A stretch of 64,000 bases of DNA, from NCBI RefSeq assembly GCF_022530855.2, contig NZ_CP099567.1, positions 2,976,001 to 3,040,000 of the forward strand, given 5' to 3'. Under the pieces are notes generated by a model, which was given only the letters and a program-made list of their open reading frames with translations, was not told the origin of the DNA and did not search any database. Every line of letters begins with the position of its first letter. Positions within the stretch are counted from its first letter, which is position 1. Origin of the DNA: Candidatus Vondammii sp. HM_W22. GTDB lineage: Bacteria; Pseudomonadota; Gammaproteobacteria; Chromatiales; Chromatiaceae. A program made the translations under genes and the position numbers. This document shows, one piece after another, positions 1 through 11,524 of this stretch.

Positions 1-643
1 GTGCCGCGGCAATAACATAGCTGAGATTTTCGATGGCTCTTGCACGTACCAGGGTTTCCCAATGGGTTTTGCCGGTGATGGCGGTGAAAGAGGAGGGTAT
101 GCAGGCCACCTCCATCCCCTGGTCCAGCAGTTTGCGAAAGATTTCAGGGAAGCGCAGATCGTAGCAGATGGCGATGCCGAGCTTGCCGAAAGGGGAGTCA
201 ACAACAACCACCTCATCCCCTGCTTCGATAGTTTCGGATTCTTTGTAGCGTTCATTCGCCTCGATCAAATTGACATCGAACAGATGGATCTTGTCATAGC
301 GGGCGACCAGTTTACCTTCGCTGTTATAGACCATGCAGGCAGCACGCACTTTGCTGTTGTCGTGGGCCTCAAGGGGGATGGTTCCACCCACCAGCCAGAT
401 GCCGTAACGTTTTGCCAGTTGGCTGAGGAAATCCTGTAGGGGACCATTACCCTCCGTCTCCCTGATGGCGCACATGTCACGGTCATGCTTACCCATAAAG
501 GCGAAGTTTTCAGGTAGTACCACCAGGCCTGCGCCATTCTCTACCGCTTCCGCAGCCAAGCGCTCGGCCTCCAGTAGGTTGGCGCTGACATCGGAGCTGC
601 TGGCCATCAGAATAGCGGCAATTTTTTGATTCTTAGTAATCAT
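1..643 (-). CDS. Nitrilase-family carbon-nitrogen hydrolase (partial, 3' end outside window)
   Basis: The reverse strand reads without interruption from an ATG at 643 to the window edge (about 214 residues). The nitrilase catalytic triad is visible: Glu in LPENFAFMG (near residue 44), Lys in YDKIHLFD (near 115) and the nucleophile Cys in CYDLRFPE (near 150). The family hydrolyses amides or nitriles; members in this position are usually Nit1/YbeM-like omega-amidase or deaminated-glutathione amidase types. It lies 156 bases downstream of yhdP in the order rng-yhdP-nit (usually followed by tldD) found in many gammaproteobacteria. The exact substrate cannot be told from sequence alone. Confidence 0.9.
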   Translation of the reverse strand, partial: MITKNQKIAAILMASSSDVSANLLEAERLAAEAVENGAGLVVLPENFAFMGKHDRDMCAIRETEGNGPLQDFLSQLAKRYGIWLVGGTIPLEAHDNSKVRAACMVYNSEGKLVARYDKIHLFDVNLIEANERYKESETIEAGDEVVVVDSPFGKLGIAICYDLRFPEIFRKLLDQGMEVACIPSSFTAITGKTHWETLVRARAIENLSYVIAAA

Positions 644-798
644 TATTTATGACTATCGCTGTCTGAAAATTTATTACTAAATTACCGGGCATGCATAGTC
701 TGCCGCGATAAATCTGCCTGCAGAATAGCATTAACCCCCATCCCTCACCAGAGTTGGGGCGTATAGATAGCGTGATCGGTTTCCTGTAACAGGCAGTG

Positions 799-3700
799 TC
801 AGTTGCTGGGCAGCGTACCTTTGTCGTCCGGCTCCTGATAGGTTTGTCCGGTGGGTTTCATCGCTTTGAATAAGCGGGAAAAGAACCCCTTCTGCTGCTC
901 CTGATCTTCAGTGATTTGATCTGCGGAAGCTCCAGCGTCTGCATCTGGATTCACCTCCTGACGATTGAATTCGTTATCAGTAAGGGAAAATTGGCGTTGG
1001 CCATGAGGTGACAGAAGCTGCCAAGTTTTTGTCTCACCCTGTTTCGGGGAGTAGATAGAGCTTATGTCTGTAGCTTCGTCTGTGGCGTTCGGGCGTTCAA
1101 TGGTTTTTGGCGTGAGGATGGGTTCAAACCAGGGGCCAGCGGCCGTATATTGGATCTGTGTCACTTTATCCAGCTCTTTTCCGATAATCTGTTGTGCCAG
1201 AAAAAGTGCTGCCCCGACTGCCGGTCCGGCGGCAATAGCACCCGCCATCGTCAGACTGGAAGAGAGGCGGGGAGTGATGGTGACCAGTTGATCGAAATCT
1301 TCGCTGCTCAGACCGATTCTTCCCGCAATTTCGATGGTTGCAGATGGGCCGGACATGACGAAGTTATTGGTATAGGCATCACCACTGTCGAGCAGAAAAT
1401 CGCCTTCTATGCTGTCGAATGCGAAGCCTTTTTTGAATATATCGCTGAAATCTAGGGTAAGACGGCGCTGCAGTGCGCCGATATTAAGTAGTCCAAAGAT
1501 TCTGCCGATGCCCAGGTCCACCTCTAAAAAGCGGCCTTTGCCGATCTGTATGCCAACCTGGCCGTTGAGCCTCTCTTTTTGGAAACCCAGGAGTGATCCC
1601 TGCCAATTCAACCGGCTATTTATCTCTGCAGGAGCGTTGTCGATATTTTGGGTAAAACCAAGGTCCCTCAGAAGTTCTCCCAGATTATTGCTTTCCAGAG
1701 AGAGGGTTGTGTTGGTGGCTTGTGTGCCGTTGGTGGCTTGTGACCATTGCAATGCAGCCGACAGCTGGAGTCTTTTTGACTTAAGCGTGAGGGTCTGAAT
1801 CTCCCAGCCTTCAGGGCGTTTACGCGAGATTAACTGCAGTGCTCCAAACGGATGAGAGTTGATGGTTACCTGGTCTATGGTTGCTTCAATAGCCGGCAAT
1901 TCTGCCGGGTTGTAATCGACCGCTGTATCTTCCTGTGAGGATGGAATATTATCCGGGTCAAGAGTGATATCAAGCTTTTTCAGGATGGCCCGGATTGGTG
2001 TCTGTTGAAGATCATTAGGAATCAGCAGTTGGCCGCTGAATCGATTGCTGGATATATCCCCGCGCCAGCCGTACTGCCCTCTGTTCATCAGCAGCTTAAA
2101 ATCTTCCAGCTCCATCTCCCCCATTTGCAGTTTTCCAAAATAGAGATCCAGCTGGTTAATCGGTGGCAGCTCTTTTTCAGTTTTCGGCTGATTGACAATT
2201 TTCAGCCAGGGATCAACTTTCAGTTCTGGCCATTGACCGCTGATTATCAGGCCATCTTTTTCCGGTAGCCGGGCTTTGGCACCGCCAAGCCGGATGCCGC
2301 CCCGTACCAGCGTGGGGTTTGCCGAGTCACGGATATCGAGTAGCAGTGCCATGTCAGTCAGTGAGCCGTAACGAAGTTGCAGTGGGCGTTGGGGTTTGTT
2401 GCTGAAGTCGCTGGCCAGATAAAATTCCCGTTTCTCAAGTGATGATTTACCCAGGGGTGCGGGCTGATCGATAGTGAGTCCTTCCAGGTCTGAAGTCACT
2501 ACCACGGGAACCGCGGCTTCGGGCCCTGCCGCCAGATGGGGGATATCGATCTGTAGTTGCCAATCACTGCTGCCATGCACTTTTTTCAGCAGTGTCAAAT
2601 CAGGGAAACGATCCATTAGCAGCGTGGTTGGAATAGTGCTGTGGGCGGTTATCCTGGTTGCTTTGCTGTTCTCGGGTGGGGTTGAAACAGCCACCTGTAC
2701 GGGATTGCCAAGCGTGGTTCCGGTGATCTGTTTTCCGTAAATTTTCGCCTGATCGAAATAGAGGTCGCCCTCTATCCCATTGAGTGTGAGTTGCCAATCG
2801 TCGAGATGCAGCGTGGTTTTCTGGAAAGCGAGTTTGCCATCAATCTGGAAAGATGAACAATCATCGATCGGGATTGAAAAATCAAGCCCCAGCCGGGAGG
2901 CGCCTTCGCCGCGTAATCCTTTTGTTAGTGCAGCAAAATCATCTTTTAATGGTGATTCCCGCAGCAGTCGCAAGACGTCGCTGAAGTCTCCGTTGACACC
3001 GCCGGTCAATTTGAATGGTGACGTGCGCGTCAAATCCTCGATTCTGGCATGAGCTGACAGGAGATCGCTGTCGAATATTTTCCCCTGCTTTACCCAGGTG
3101 TCGAACCGGGTGTTCAGAAAGCGGACCTCTGCGCTTAATTGTTCCAGTTTTGGCCAGCCTGGCCAGTAGTCGAGAGTCAGCTCTTCCGTAGTGAAGAAGA
3201 CTTCGAAACGCCCGCTGGGTGTTTTTGCAAATGGAAAATCTTTCAGTGGCCCCCGGACAAGGGCGCTGCCCTCTATTACTTTACCCTTGATGATGCTTCG
3301 GTCAACCCAGTCAACTACGCTATCTGGTATGATCCCGGCGGGCAGGTAACGGGGAGTGGTGCTGGCATCGCCATCTCTGAAATCGGTTTGTAGATCCATA
3401 AACACCGACTCGTCAGTGCTGGCTGGAAACTGCATTCGCAAACGGGTTATGGTACTGATATCGTTGTTTTCCGCGGCCAGTTTTTGGGTGGCTATCTGCC
3501 AGCCACCATCGTCCATGCGTTGCCAGGTCAGATCGCCCTGAAGCTGGTTGAGCAGCAGTGGATCGCGAAACAGCCCAGGGAGGTGAACAGTGACCCCCTC
3601 AGATGCCAGACTCATTTTTCCTTTGTCCTGGTCAGCCCAGAGTTGTAGTGAGAGGTTATCGATGCCGGGGATCCGGTTCCAGGGTTGGGTGAAGATGGCG

Positions 3701-4929
3701 AGGGCTTTTGCGGTAGCAGACCAGAGCGGTCCCTGGTCTGAATCTGCATAGCGGACACGGAGATCGTGAAGATCGCCATGGAGCTGAATTCCGCTTAAGG
3801 TCTCCTCCAGTCCGGCAGGGATATTCGGGAGCAGTGAGCTGATGGCAATGATATCTTCCAGCCGTGCAAAGCTGGAGCCTGCACTCAGCTGAAGCTGGTC
3901 CTGTTCATTGCTGCGGCTACGCAGGCTGAAGCGGGTCTTTGGCCAGCTCAATCCCATGCGCTGAAACTCGATGCCAGCTACATCCAGCCGCCATCCTCGA
4001 TCCTGTCTGCGCCACTTAAATGCGCCGCTCAAATGATCAAAATGCTGACTTCTGGTCTCCTCTTCTGCGGCTGTTTTCCGCATCAGGGAAAACGCTCTCC
4101 AATCGACGATCCCCTCAAGGCTTACCATTCTTCCTCGCTCCACGCGGCTCCAGAGCTCCACCTCTGTAACCCCTTTTCCGAACTGATATTCACCGGGTAT
4201 CCGGCGGTTGAGAAGTTTGCCGAGGTTGATTTGGCTGCCTTTGAAGTAGAGATCTGCTGACCATGTTTCGGCTCTGTTCAGTTGGCCGGAGAAATCGATT
4301 GCCAGCTGCAACCGGCTATCATTTTGTTCTGTCAACGCAAGGCTGCCGTTCAGCTGGTGGCGGTCGCCATCATTATGAAGATCGAGAATGACTCCGGTTA
4401 GCAGCAGGGGAGGTGCATCGGTGGCGATATCGTTCCAGAGCACTTCTCCCTGTTGTATGTCCAGGCGAGTGGGGAGTAGAAAGGCTGAACTACTGTCTCC
4501 GCCGGTGTTAGAGATGCCCCCTAGGCCAGCGACGGTAACCGAGCCATCCTCCAGGTGGGTGATGCGCAGTCGTGGTGCGACGAGAGTGATTTTCCGGAGT
4601 GTGGGTTCTCCCCGCCGCAAACTATCAATGAGGCCAATAGAGATATGCACCTCGCCCAGTCTAAGGTGTGGATCGCCGCTGCCGCCATCTGAGAGGGCAA
4701 GGTTCCGCAAAATCAACTCGGGTCCGATACCGCTCCAACTACCCTCCAGACTGCCTATCTTGGCCGTTTGGCCAAGGCTTTTGCTTAACCACTCTTCTAT
4801 CTCACCCCGATAATTGGCGATTGCCGGAGCCAGCAGCCTGCCCATGCCGATAACCAGACCGCCGACAACAATTGACAGGATGAGCAGATGCTTGAGTGCT
4901 GAGATGGAAAAGTGGAACAGGCGGATCAT
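799..4929 (-). CDS. yhdP: YhdP-family AsmA-like envelope protein (DUF3971)
   Basis: This 1376-residue protein starts with a short basic segment and one hydrophobic helix (about residues 12-35), followed by a long beta-rich periplasmic body of AsmA/DUF3971 type and ending in a low-complexity Gln/Glu/Lys-rich tail. E. coli YhdP is about 1270 residues; its family bridges inner and outer membrane and carries phospholipid outward. The C-terminal AsmA-like block contains IGRIFGLLNIGALQRRLTLD and a glycine/alanine-rich hydrophobic stretch. The start codon abuts the rng stop directly (4929/4930), so the two are probably co-transcribed. The reading frame is intact although two genes of the same cluster, maf and rlmH, are broken. 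Confidence 0.93.
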   Translation of the reverse strand: MIRLFHFSISALKHLLILSIVVGGLVIGMGRLLAPAIANYRGEIEEWLSKSLGQTAKIGSLEGSWSGIGPELILRNLALSDGGSGDPHLRLGEVHISIGLIDSLRRGEPTLRKITLVAPRLRITHLEDGSVTVAGLGGISNTGGDSSSAFLLPTRLDIQQGEVLWNDIATDAPPLLLTGVILDLHNDGDRHQLNGSLALTEQNDSRLQLAIDFSGQLNRAETWSADLYFKGSQINLGKLLNRRIPGEYQFGKGVTEVELWSRVERGRMVSLEGIVDWRAFSLMRKTAAEEETRSQHFDHLSGAFKWRRQDRGWRLDVAGIEFQRMGLSWPKTRFSLRSRSNEQDQLQLSAGSSFARLEDIIAISSLLPNIPAGLEETLSGIQLHGDLHDLRVRYADSDQGPLWSATAKALAIFTQPWNRIPGIDNLSLQLWADQDKGKMSLASEGVTVHLPGLFRDPLLLNQLQGDLTWQRMDDGGWQIATQKLAAENNDISTITRLRMQFPASTDESVFMDLQTDFRDGDASTTPRYLPAGIIPDSVVDWVDRSIIKGKVIEGSALVRGPLKDFPFAKTPSGRFEVFFTTEELTLDYWPGWPKLEQLSAEVRFLNTRFDTWVKQGKIFDSDLLSAHARIEDLTRTSPFKLTGGVNGDFSDVLRLLRESPLKDDFAALTKGLRGEGASRLGLDFSIPIDDCSSFQIDGKLAFQKTTLHLDDWQLTLNGIEGDLYFDQAKIYGKQITGTTLGNPVQVAVSTPPENSKATRITAHSTIPTTLLMDRFPDLTLLKKVHGSSDWQLQIDIPHLAAGPEAAVPVVVTSDLEGLTIDQPAPLGKSSLEKREFYLASDFSNKPQRPLQLRYGSLTDMALLLDIRDSANPTLVRGGIRLGGAKARLPEKDGLIISGQWPELKVDPWLKIVNQPKTEKELPPINQLDLYFGKLQMGEMELEDFKLLMNRGQYGWRGDISSNRFSGQLLIPNDLQQTPIRAILKKLDITLDPDNIPSSQEDTAVDYNPAELPAIEATIDQVTINSHPFGALQLISRKRPEGWEIQTLTLKSKRLQLSAALQWSQATNGTQATNTTLSLESNNLGELLRDLGFTQNIDNAPAEINSRLNWQGSLLGFQKERLNGQVGIQIGKGRFLEVDLGIGRIFGLLNIGALQRRLTLDFSDIFKKGFAFDSIEGDFLLDSGDAYTNNFVMSGPSATIEIAGRIGLSSEDFDQLVTITPRLSSSLTMAGAIAAGPAVGAALFLAQQIIGKELDKVTQIQYTAAGPWFEPILTPKTIERPNATDEATDISSIYSPKQGETKTWQLLSPHGQRQFSLTDNEFNRQEVNPDADAGASADQITEDQEQQKGFFSRLFKAMKPTGQTYQEPDDKGTLPSN

Positions 4930-6390
4930 CTATATCAGTACGACATCATATTGTTCTTGGGAGTAGAGATCCTCTGACTGGAGGCGGATGGTCTTGCGGA
5001 TAAATCCCTCCAGCTCCGCCAGCGTTGATGACTCTTCATCCATCAGCCGGTCCACCACTTCCTGGGATGCCAGAACCAGCAGTGACTCTACATCGAACTG
5101 GCGGGCCTCTCGCAGAATCTCGCGAAAGATTTCGAAGCATACACTTTCCGCTGTTTTCAGCGAGCCGCGGCCCCCACAGCAGTGACAAGTCTCGCAAAGC
5201 ACGTGTTCCAGTGATTCCCGGGTTCTTTTTCGGGTCATTTCCACCAGTCCGAGCGTGGAGACTTCGGTGATATGGGTTTTCGCATGATCTCTGGACAGCG
5301 CTTTTTCCAGTGCCCGCAGCACCTGGCGTTTATGCTCTTCATCGATCATGTCGATAAAATCGATAATGATAATGCCGCCCAGATTACGCAGTCTCAATTG
5401 ACGGCAAATAGCCTGGGCGGCCTCCATGTTGGTTTTGAAAATCGTCTCTTCCTGATTACGATTACCAACGAAAGCACCAGTGTTGACGTCGACGGTGGTC
5501 ATGGCTTCAGTCTGATCGAGGATCAGATGGCCACCCGATTTCAGTTGGACTTTACGTTCAAGCGCCTTCTGGATCTCATCTTCAACACCATACAGGTCAA
5601 AGATAGGGCGCTCACCGGGATAGTATTCAATCTGCACCTGACTATCGGGTATCAGTTTTTCTGCAAATGCCCGTAATTTCTGCCAGCTGGTTCGAGAGTC
5701 GATACGCAGTTTATCCACTTCAGGATTGACCAGATCCCGTACTGCCCGCAGGAACAGAGGGAGATCTTCGTGGATCAGCATCCCTGGCGGGGTGCTTTTT
5801 ATCCGCTCCTGGATATCGAGCCAGAGACGGGTGAGAAATCGTACATCGGCTTTGAGAGCTTCTGCGTTGGCCCCTTCTGCAGCCGTACGGATAATGAAGC
5901 TCCCCGGCAGAGTGGTGTCATCGGTTATCTCTTCAATCAGGGCGCGCAGCCTCTCCCTCTCATCCTCATCCTCAATCTTTTGGGAGATGCTAATGCTGGA
6001 GAGCGATGGCATAAACACCAGATGGCGCGATGGAATGGAGAGGTTGGTTATCAGTCTGGCCCCTTTTGAGCCAAGGGGATCTTTGACCACCTGCACTACA
6101 ATTTCACCACCTTCCCTGACCAGTTCGCTGATACTGCCGGTCTGGTCGTTTTCGGTGGTATTGCCATCGGTGATGTCGGTGGCATGCAGAAATGCTGCGC
6201 GGTCCAGGCCAATATCGATAAATGAAGCCTGCATCCCGGGGAGAACGCGGCAGACTTTGCCTTTATAAATATTGCCAACCAAGCCACGGTGTTGGGTGCG
6301 CTCTATAATAATCTCTTGCGCCACACCATTTTCAAGCACAGCAACCCGTGTTTCGGGAGGGGCCACATTTACCAGGATCTCTTCACTCAT
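4930..6390 (-). CDS. rng: Ribonuclease G
   Basis: The 486-residue protein is full length for RNase G (489 in E. coli), a single-strand endoribonuclease that matures the 5' end of 16S rRNA and decays mRNA. An S1 RNA-binding domain occupies about residues 35-125 ([20 protein letters not shown]). The catalytic RNase E/G core follows, with the metal-binding region around [12 protein letters not shown] and IIIDFIDM. The zinc-link motif is [11 protein letters not shown], placed as in other RNase G proteins. The start ATG overlaps the stop of the maf pseudogene by ATGA. The operon order maf-rng-yhdP is conserved in gammaproteobacteria. Confidence 0.97.
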   Translation of the reverse strand: MSEEILVNVAPPETRVAVLENGVAQEIIIERTQHRGLVGNIYKGKVCRVLPGMQASFIDIGLDRAAFLHATDITDGNTTENDQTGSISELVREGGEIVVQVVKDPLGSKGARLITNLSIPSRHLVFMPSLSSISISQKIEDEDERERLRALIEEITDDTTLPGSFIIRTAAEGANAEALKADVRFLTRLWLDIQERIKSTPPGMLIHEDLPLFLRAVRDLVNPEVDKLRIDSRTSWQKLRAFAEKLIPDSQVQIEYYPGERPIFDLYGVEDEIQKALERKVQLKSGGHLILDQTEAMTTVDVNTGAFVGNRNQEETIFKTNMEAAQAICRQLRLRNLGGIIIIDFIDMIDEEHKRQVLRALEKALSRDHAKTHITEVSTLGLVEMTRKRTRESLEHVLCETCHCCGGRGSLKTAESVCFEIFREILREARQFDVESLLVLASQEVVDRLMDEESSTLAELEGFIRKTIRLQSEDLYSQEQYDVVLI

Positions 6391-6969
6391 CTACTTACGT
6401 CATTCTCATTTCCGGGGATCATTACAACGCCGACATAACCTAACAGTACACCGGTTTCAAACAGTGGCAGCCCCATAACGCCAGAAAAGCTCCCTTCAAG
6501 ACGAGAGATGAAAAGAGCACCCATGCCCTGTATTCCGTAGTCAGCCGGTTCTCCACTCTGTCAGTAGGCCGTGATTTCCTATGGGCTGACGTTGCGAAAG
6601 GTGATGCTGCTTATGCTCAGGCAGCACCTTGTGCTCTTTATCTGCACAGTGCCACGCCAGTGAGTACACTCTGGGTGCGGCCGGAGAGCAGGGCCATCAT
6701 CTCCAGAGCTTCGTCCCTGTTTTTCGGTTTACCCAGAATCTTGTCATTTATAATGACTGAAGTCCCGGCAGCCAGAACTGGCAGAGGCGTTGTATTTCGA
6801 CTCGCGTTCCGGCCGGCTTCGGCTTTCCCCCGGGCAAGTCGGAACACATAATCGGCCGGCTTCTCCCTCGCCTTGGGCGTTTCGTCAACTTCTACTGATA
6901 TCAGAAGGTCCGTGACAGGAGTCCACCTCTTCTGGGTGACTGGGAGGCAAGACGGATCCGTGCAAGCAT
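6387..6969 (-). pseudogene. maf: maf/yhdE nucleotide pyrophosphatase, broken
   Basis: The Maf family signature is present in pieces. The N-terminal LASQSPRRGGLL (ATG at 6969) is in one frame; DETPKAREKPADYVFRLARGKAEA through LLSGRTQSVLTGVAL is in another. The C-terminal part, ITFRNVSP then [18 protein letters not shown] and [16 protein letters not shown], is in a third. Two in-frame stops lie between ITFRNVSP and SGEPAD, and the KAGA tetrapeptide expected inside GEPxDKAGAYGIQG is missing. Maf proteins hydrolyse non-canonical or methylated nucleotides (dTTP/UTP or m7GTP). Several independent lesions make sequencing error an unlikely sole explanation. The end overlaps the rng start by ATGA, so this is the ancestral operon position. 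Confidence 0.93.
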
Positions 6970-7051
6970 GATTTGGTACGGCCGCCTTTTGCTCCACACT
7001 ACACTACTGAAGAGATGAAAGACAGACAGCCCATCTTATCATGATAAGGAG

Positions 7052-7524
7052 TCAAACCCGGTGACAAGGGTGATTACGAAGCAGGCTCCAGGCGCGGTAA
7101 ATCTGCTCAGCCACCACGACCCTGACCAGCGGATGCGGCATGGTCAGTGGGAAGAGAGACCAGCGGCTATCGGCCCGTTTCAGGCACTCCTCAGCCAGCC
7201 CTTCCGGTCCACCAATTCAGTATTGCCGGATGCTGACCGTTGTTCATCCAGTTGCCGATCTGGCTGGAGAGTTGCTCTGTGTTCCAGGCTTTGCCTTTCA
7301 CATCCAACGCCACTACCCGGCAGTTGCGTGGTATCGCTTTCAGCATCCGCTCTCCTTTCATCACGCAGGGTGCATTTTATGTCTGCACTCTTGCCGCGAT
7401 GGCCGGACGGGATCTCCAGCAGCTGAAGTAAACACTCAGCCGGTAGCCGTTTGGCATATTCCTGATATCCCTCCTCTACCCAGCGGGGCATTTTGTTACC
7501 AACGGAGATCAAGTGAATACGCAT
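7052..7524 (-). pseudogene. rlmH: rlmH 23S rRNA methyltransferase, frameshifted
   Basis: RlmH (SPOUT class) methylates pseudouridine 1915 in helix 69 of 23S rRNA. The N-terminus from ATG 7524 reads MRIHLISVGNKMPRWVEEGY then IPSGHRGKSADIK. The middle (GERMLKAIPRNCRVVALDVK, GKAWNTEQLSSQIGNW) is in a second frame. The end ([40 protein letters not shown]) is in a third frame and reaches a natural TGA at 7052. The total length matches the 155-residue family, so only two small indels, one near a run of A and G at the GATGAAAGGAGAG site, disrupt it. The upstream partners rsfS and nadD, usual in this cluster, are absent; an opposite-strand ABC-F gene begins there. Confidence 0.92.
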
Positions 7525-7705
7525 GGATGGATTGTAGAGGATGTTGAGCGGGAAGGGGTACGGAATTTCTGCCCCTACTCTCGCCGACCAAGCTGTGCAA
7601 TAATGCGCCGTTTTTGTGCTTAGCACCTCCTCGCGTACGCTTTTGCGTCTGCCCAGTATAGTCCCAAGCATCCCACTTTTTAGTCACCCTAAATCGGAAC
7701 AGATT

Positions 7706-9310
7706 GTGATCTCAACGGCCAATATTACCATGCAGTTCGGGGAGAAGCCCCTGTTTGAAAGTATTTCGGTCAAGTTCGGCAGCGGCAACCGCTACGGCCT
7801 GATCGGCGCCAACGGCTGCGGCAAGTCGACGTTTATGAAGGTCATTGGCGGCGATCTGGAGCCCTCGTTCGGGACGGTGATGGTTGATCCCAACGAGCGG
7901 GTGGGCAAGTTGCGCCAGGACCAGTTCGCCTATGAAGAGCACACGGTGCTCGACACCGTGATCATGGGCCACGCCAAGCTGTGGGCAGTGAAGCAAGAGA
8001 GCGACCGTATCTACGCATTGCCGGAGATGAGTGAAGAGGAGGGGATGCTGGTGGCCGAGCTGGAGGTGGAATTTGCCGAACTCGACGGCTATACCGCCGA
8101 GTCGCGCGCCGGCGAGTTGCTGCTGGGCCTGGATATTCCACTGGAGCAACATAACGGCCCGATGAGTGCCGTAGCACCCGGCTGGAAACTGCGTGTTCTG
8201 TTGGCCCAGGCCCTGTTCGCCGACCCCGATATCATGCTGCTCGACGAACCCACCAACAACCTCGACATCAACACCATTCGCTGGTTGGAAGACGTGCTTA
8301 ACGAGCGCAACTCCACCATGATTATCATCTCCCACGACCGTCACTTTCTGAACAGTGTCTGTACCCATATGGCCGACCTGGATTATGGTGAGTTGCGTGT
8401 CTATCCGGGCAACTACGATGAGTACATGACCGCCGCCAGTCAGGTCCGTGAGCGCCAGCTGGCCAGCAATGCCAGGAAAAAGGCACAGATCGTCGAGCTG
8501 CAGACTTTTGTCAGCCGCTTTTCAGCTAATGCCTCGAAGGCCAAGCAGGCCACCTCCCGCGCCAGGCAGATCGACAAGATCCAGCTTGATGAGATTAAAT
8601 CCTCCAGCCGGCAGAATCCCTTCATCCGCTTCGAGCAGAAAAAGAAGCTCTATCGCCTAGCTCTGGAGGTTGAAGGACTCGGCAAGGGCTACGGCGAGGC
8701 ACCCTTGTTCAGCGGTCTGGACCTGACGGTTGAGGTTGGTGAACGCATCGCCATCATCGGCCCCAATGGTATCGGCAAGACCACACTGCTACGCACGCTG
8801 GTAGGAAGCAAGCATGGTGGACTGAGTCCCGACAGCGGTACGGTGAAGTGGTCGGAGAACGTCAATATCGGCTACTACGCCCAGGATCACGCCGCCGACT
8901 TCAAGGGGGATATGAATCTGCTCGACTGGATGAGCCAATGGCAGCAGGAGGGTGATGACGAACAGGTGGTGCGCAGCTATCTGGGGCGTCTGCTTTTCTC
9001 CCAGAAAGAGAGTGGGAAATCGGTGGATGTCATCTCCGGCGGTGAACAGGGGCGCATGCTTTTCGGTAAAATAATGATGTACAAGCCCAATGTACTGGTG
9101 ATGGACGAGCCAACCAACCATCTGGATATGGAGTCCATCGAGTCGCTCAACCTAGCACTGAAGAATTACCCCGGTACGCTGATCTTCGTCAGTCATGACC
9201 GTGAAATCGTCTCCTCACTGGCCACCCGTATCATCGAACTTACCCTCAAGGGTGTGATCACCTTCAGCGGTAGCTACGAGGATTATCTAAGCAGCCAGAA
9301 TGTGGGGTGA
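7706..9310 (+). CDS. ybiT: ABC-F family ATPase, YbiT/EttA-like
   Basis: This is a soluble protein with two ABC nucleotide-binding domains and no membrane segment, about 534 residues from a GTG at 7706 (family about 530). Walker A motifs are GANGCGKST and GPNGIGKTT; Walker B motifs are [10 protein letters not shown] and [10 protein letters not shown]. The inter-domain linker carries the YbiT-like stretches [14 protein letters not shown] and [24 protein letters not shown] proteins act on the ribosomal E site. An ATG 90 bases upstream is in frame, but homology begins at [12 protein letters not shown], which matches the start of YbiT (MLVSSNVTMQFG). It stands alone and diverges from rlmH. Confidence 0.93.
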   Translation: MISTANITMQFGEKPLFESISVKFGSGNRYGLIGANGCGKSTFMKVIGGDLEPSFGTVMVDPNERVGKLRQDQFAYEEHTVLDTVIMGHAKLWAVKQESDRIYALPEMSEEEGMLVAELEVEFAELDGYTAESRAGELLLGLDIPLEQHNGPMSAVAPGWKLRVLLAQALFADPDIMLLDEPTNNLDINTIRWLEDVLNERNSTMIIISHDRHFLNSVCTHMADLDYGELRVYPGNYDEYMTAASQVRERQLASNARKKAQIVELQTFVSRFSANASKAKQATSRARQIDKIQLDEIKSSSRQNPFIRFEQKKKLYRLALEVEGLGKGYGEAPLFSGLDLTVEVGERIAIIGPNGIGKTTLLRTLVGSKHGGLSPDSGTVKWSENVNIGYYAQDHAADFKGDMNLLDWMSQWQQEGDDEQVVRSYLGRLLFSQKESGKSVDVISGGEQGRMLFGKIMMYKPNVLVMDEPTNHLDMESIESLNLALKNYPGTLIFVSHDREIVSSLATRIIELTLKGVITFSGSYEDYLSSQNVG

Positions 9311-9849
9311 TCACCACAGAAGCCTAGCCGGTACGACACTGGCAAGGCGTTAGCGAGTACTGCGGCCACTGTCAGGCAACCGCCCGATATTCCTCCGCCC
9401 AACAAATCTACAAGGTCCCTGCTCGCGGTACGATTCAGGCATTTGGCTATATGTAGAAAGATCAGTTTTCTGGTCAGTTTCTGATCTGCCTATGCGGCGG
9501 TTCGTTAAATTGCATCCAAAATTGACTCATATGCATCCTGACCTGCTGAAGAGCCCGCAAGGGACAAAAGGAATGATAGACGTGGCATTATTGAGGATGG
9601 TCTAAAAAATTGAAGTTTTTCACTTCAGGGAGCCTCTAAAAACCCTCCCAGTTGCTCAATGAGTTCAAGTCGGTCTTAATGATCAAAAAAACTTGGCTGC
9701 ATGGCTGTTATCAATGGCTGGTTGAGTTGGTTACTACTATCGCTGATTTGGGAGGACTTTTAGAGGTTCTCTTTACATAGATATTAGACTTAATTTCAGG
9801 CCATTGAAATTGTTTACCTCGGCCATATAAAAATTTATCAGCCCATCGT
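9311..9849. other. Gene-free stretch between ybiT and the atp promoter
   Basis: No reading frame with recognisable homology is visible on either strand. The stretch holds the MITE-like element at 9629-9771 and otherwise unstructured sequence. This is where the chromosome-partition genes that often precede atpI would be expected, and none is present. Confidence 0.6.
9629..9771. repeat. Short inverted-repeat element, MITE-like
   Basis: Imperfect terminal inverted repeats of about 21 bases bound a segment of about 143 bases: the left end contains AGCCTCTAAAAACCCTCCC and the right end, reverse complemented, AACCTCTAAAAGTCCTCCC. The interior carries no reading frame. Size and structure fit a miniature inverted-repeat transposable element or a collapsed IS end pair. 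No clear target duplication was found, and no second copy is in the window. Confidence 0.5.
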
Positions 9850-9878
9850 TTGACCTTATAATTCGGAACCCTTATACT
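9850..9878 (+). promoter_or_regulatory. Sigma-70 promoter of the atp operon
   Basis: A -35 box TTGACC and a -10 box TATACT are separated by 17 bases. The promoter ends about 45 bases before the atpI TTG start and is the only good match between ybiT and atpI, so it probably drives the whole ATP synthase operon. Confidence 0.72.
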
Positions 9879-9923
9879 CTGGCCGCTTTAAATGGAGCAA
9901 TAGGGCACCGGTGGAGATCAACA

Positions 9924-10292
9924 TTGGATGCGTCTTGTCATAAAAGCCGAGTCCATCAAATAGTAGTGATACAACTGGTTGTATCGATTGCTGCAGGTAC
10001 GCTGTTGCTAACTCTCGGATGGGTTCATGCTTACTCTGGTTTTATCGGAGGTGTGATTGCAGCTTTGGCTAACGCCTACTTTGCGGCGAAGGTGTTTGCC
10101 CACTACCGGGCTCAGGAGCTTGGTAGACTGGTTGCGCGGTTCTATAGTGCGGAACTGCAGAAACTGATATTGACCGGCCTGCTGTTTGCAGGGGTCATAA
10201 TCCTGATCGAACCGCTAAGTGCTGGCGCTCTATTCGGTATTTTTCTGCTGATGCAGTTTGTGCCGATGCTGGTAACGCATTTTGTTAACTGA
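9924..10292 (+). CDS. atpI: ATP synthase protein I
   Basis: The 122-residue membrane protein has four hydrophobic segments (about residues 12-30, 36-54, 77-95, 99-118), as in AtpI, which assists c-ring assembly. The start is TTG at 9924, with GGAG eight bases upstream; no ATG or GTG in this frame is better placed. It is first in the atp operon and 24 bases before atpB. Sequence conservation is low, as is usual for AtpI, so the call rests on position, length and membrane profile. Confidence 0.82.
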   Translation: MDASCHKSRVHQIVVIQLVVSIAAGTLLLTLGWVHAYSGFIGGVIAALANAYFAAKVFAHYRAQELGRLVARFYSAELQKLILTGLLFAGVIILIEPLSAGALFGIFLLMQFVPMLVTHFVN

Positions 10293-11177
<885 letters not shown>

Positions 11178-11200
11178 TTTAATGATAACTTTTTCTTTAA

Positions 11201-11464
<264 letters not shown>

Positions 11465-11524
11465 TTTCCTGTATCACTTTAGCGAACACACTTTCATCTC
11501 GCCTGACAACGAGGTAAACCTGGG

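Noticed and set aside
62-439. Plus-strand frame of 125 codons
   Set aside because: It is antisense to the nitrilase gene, which has a full catalytic triad on the other strand.
7712-8368. Minus-strand 218-codon frame inside the ABC-F gene
   Set aside because: Shadow of a GC-rich coding region; His/Gln-rich composition and no family match.
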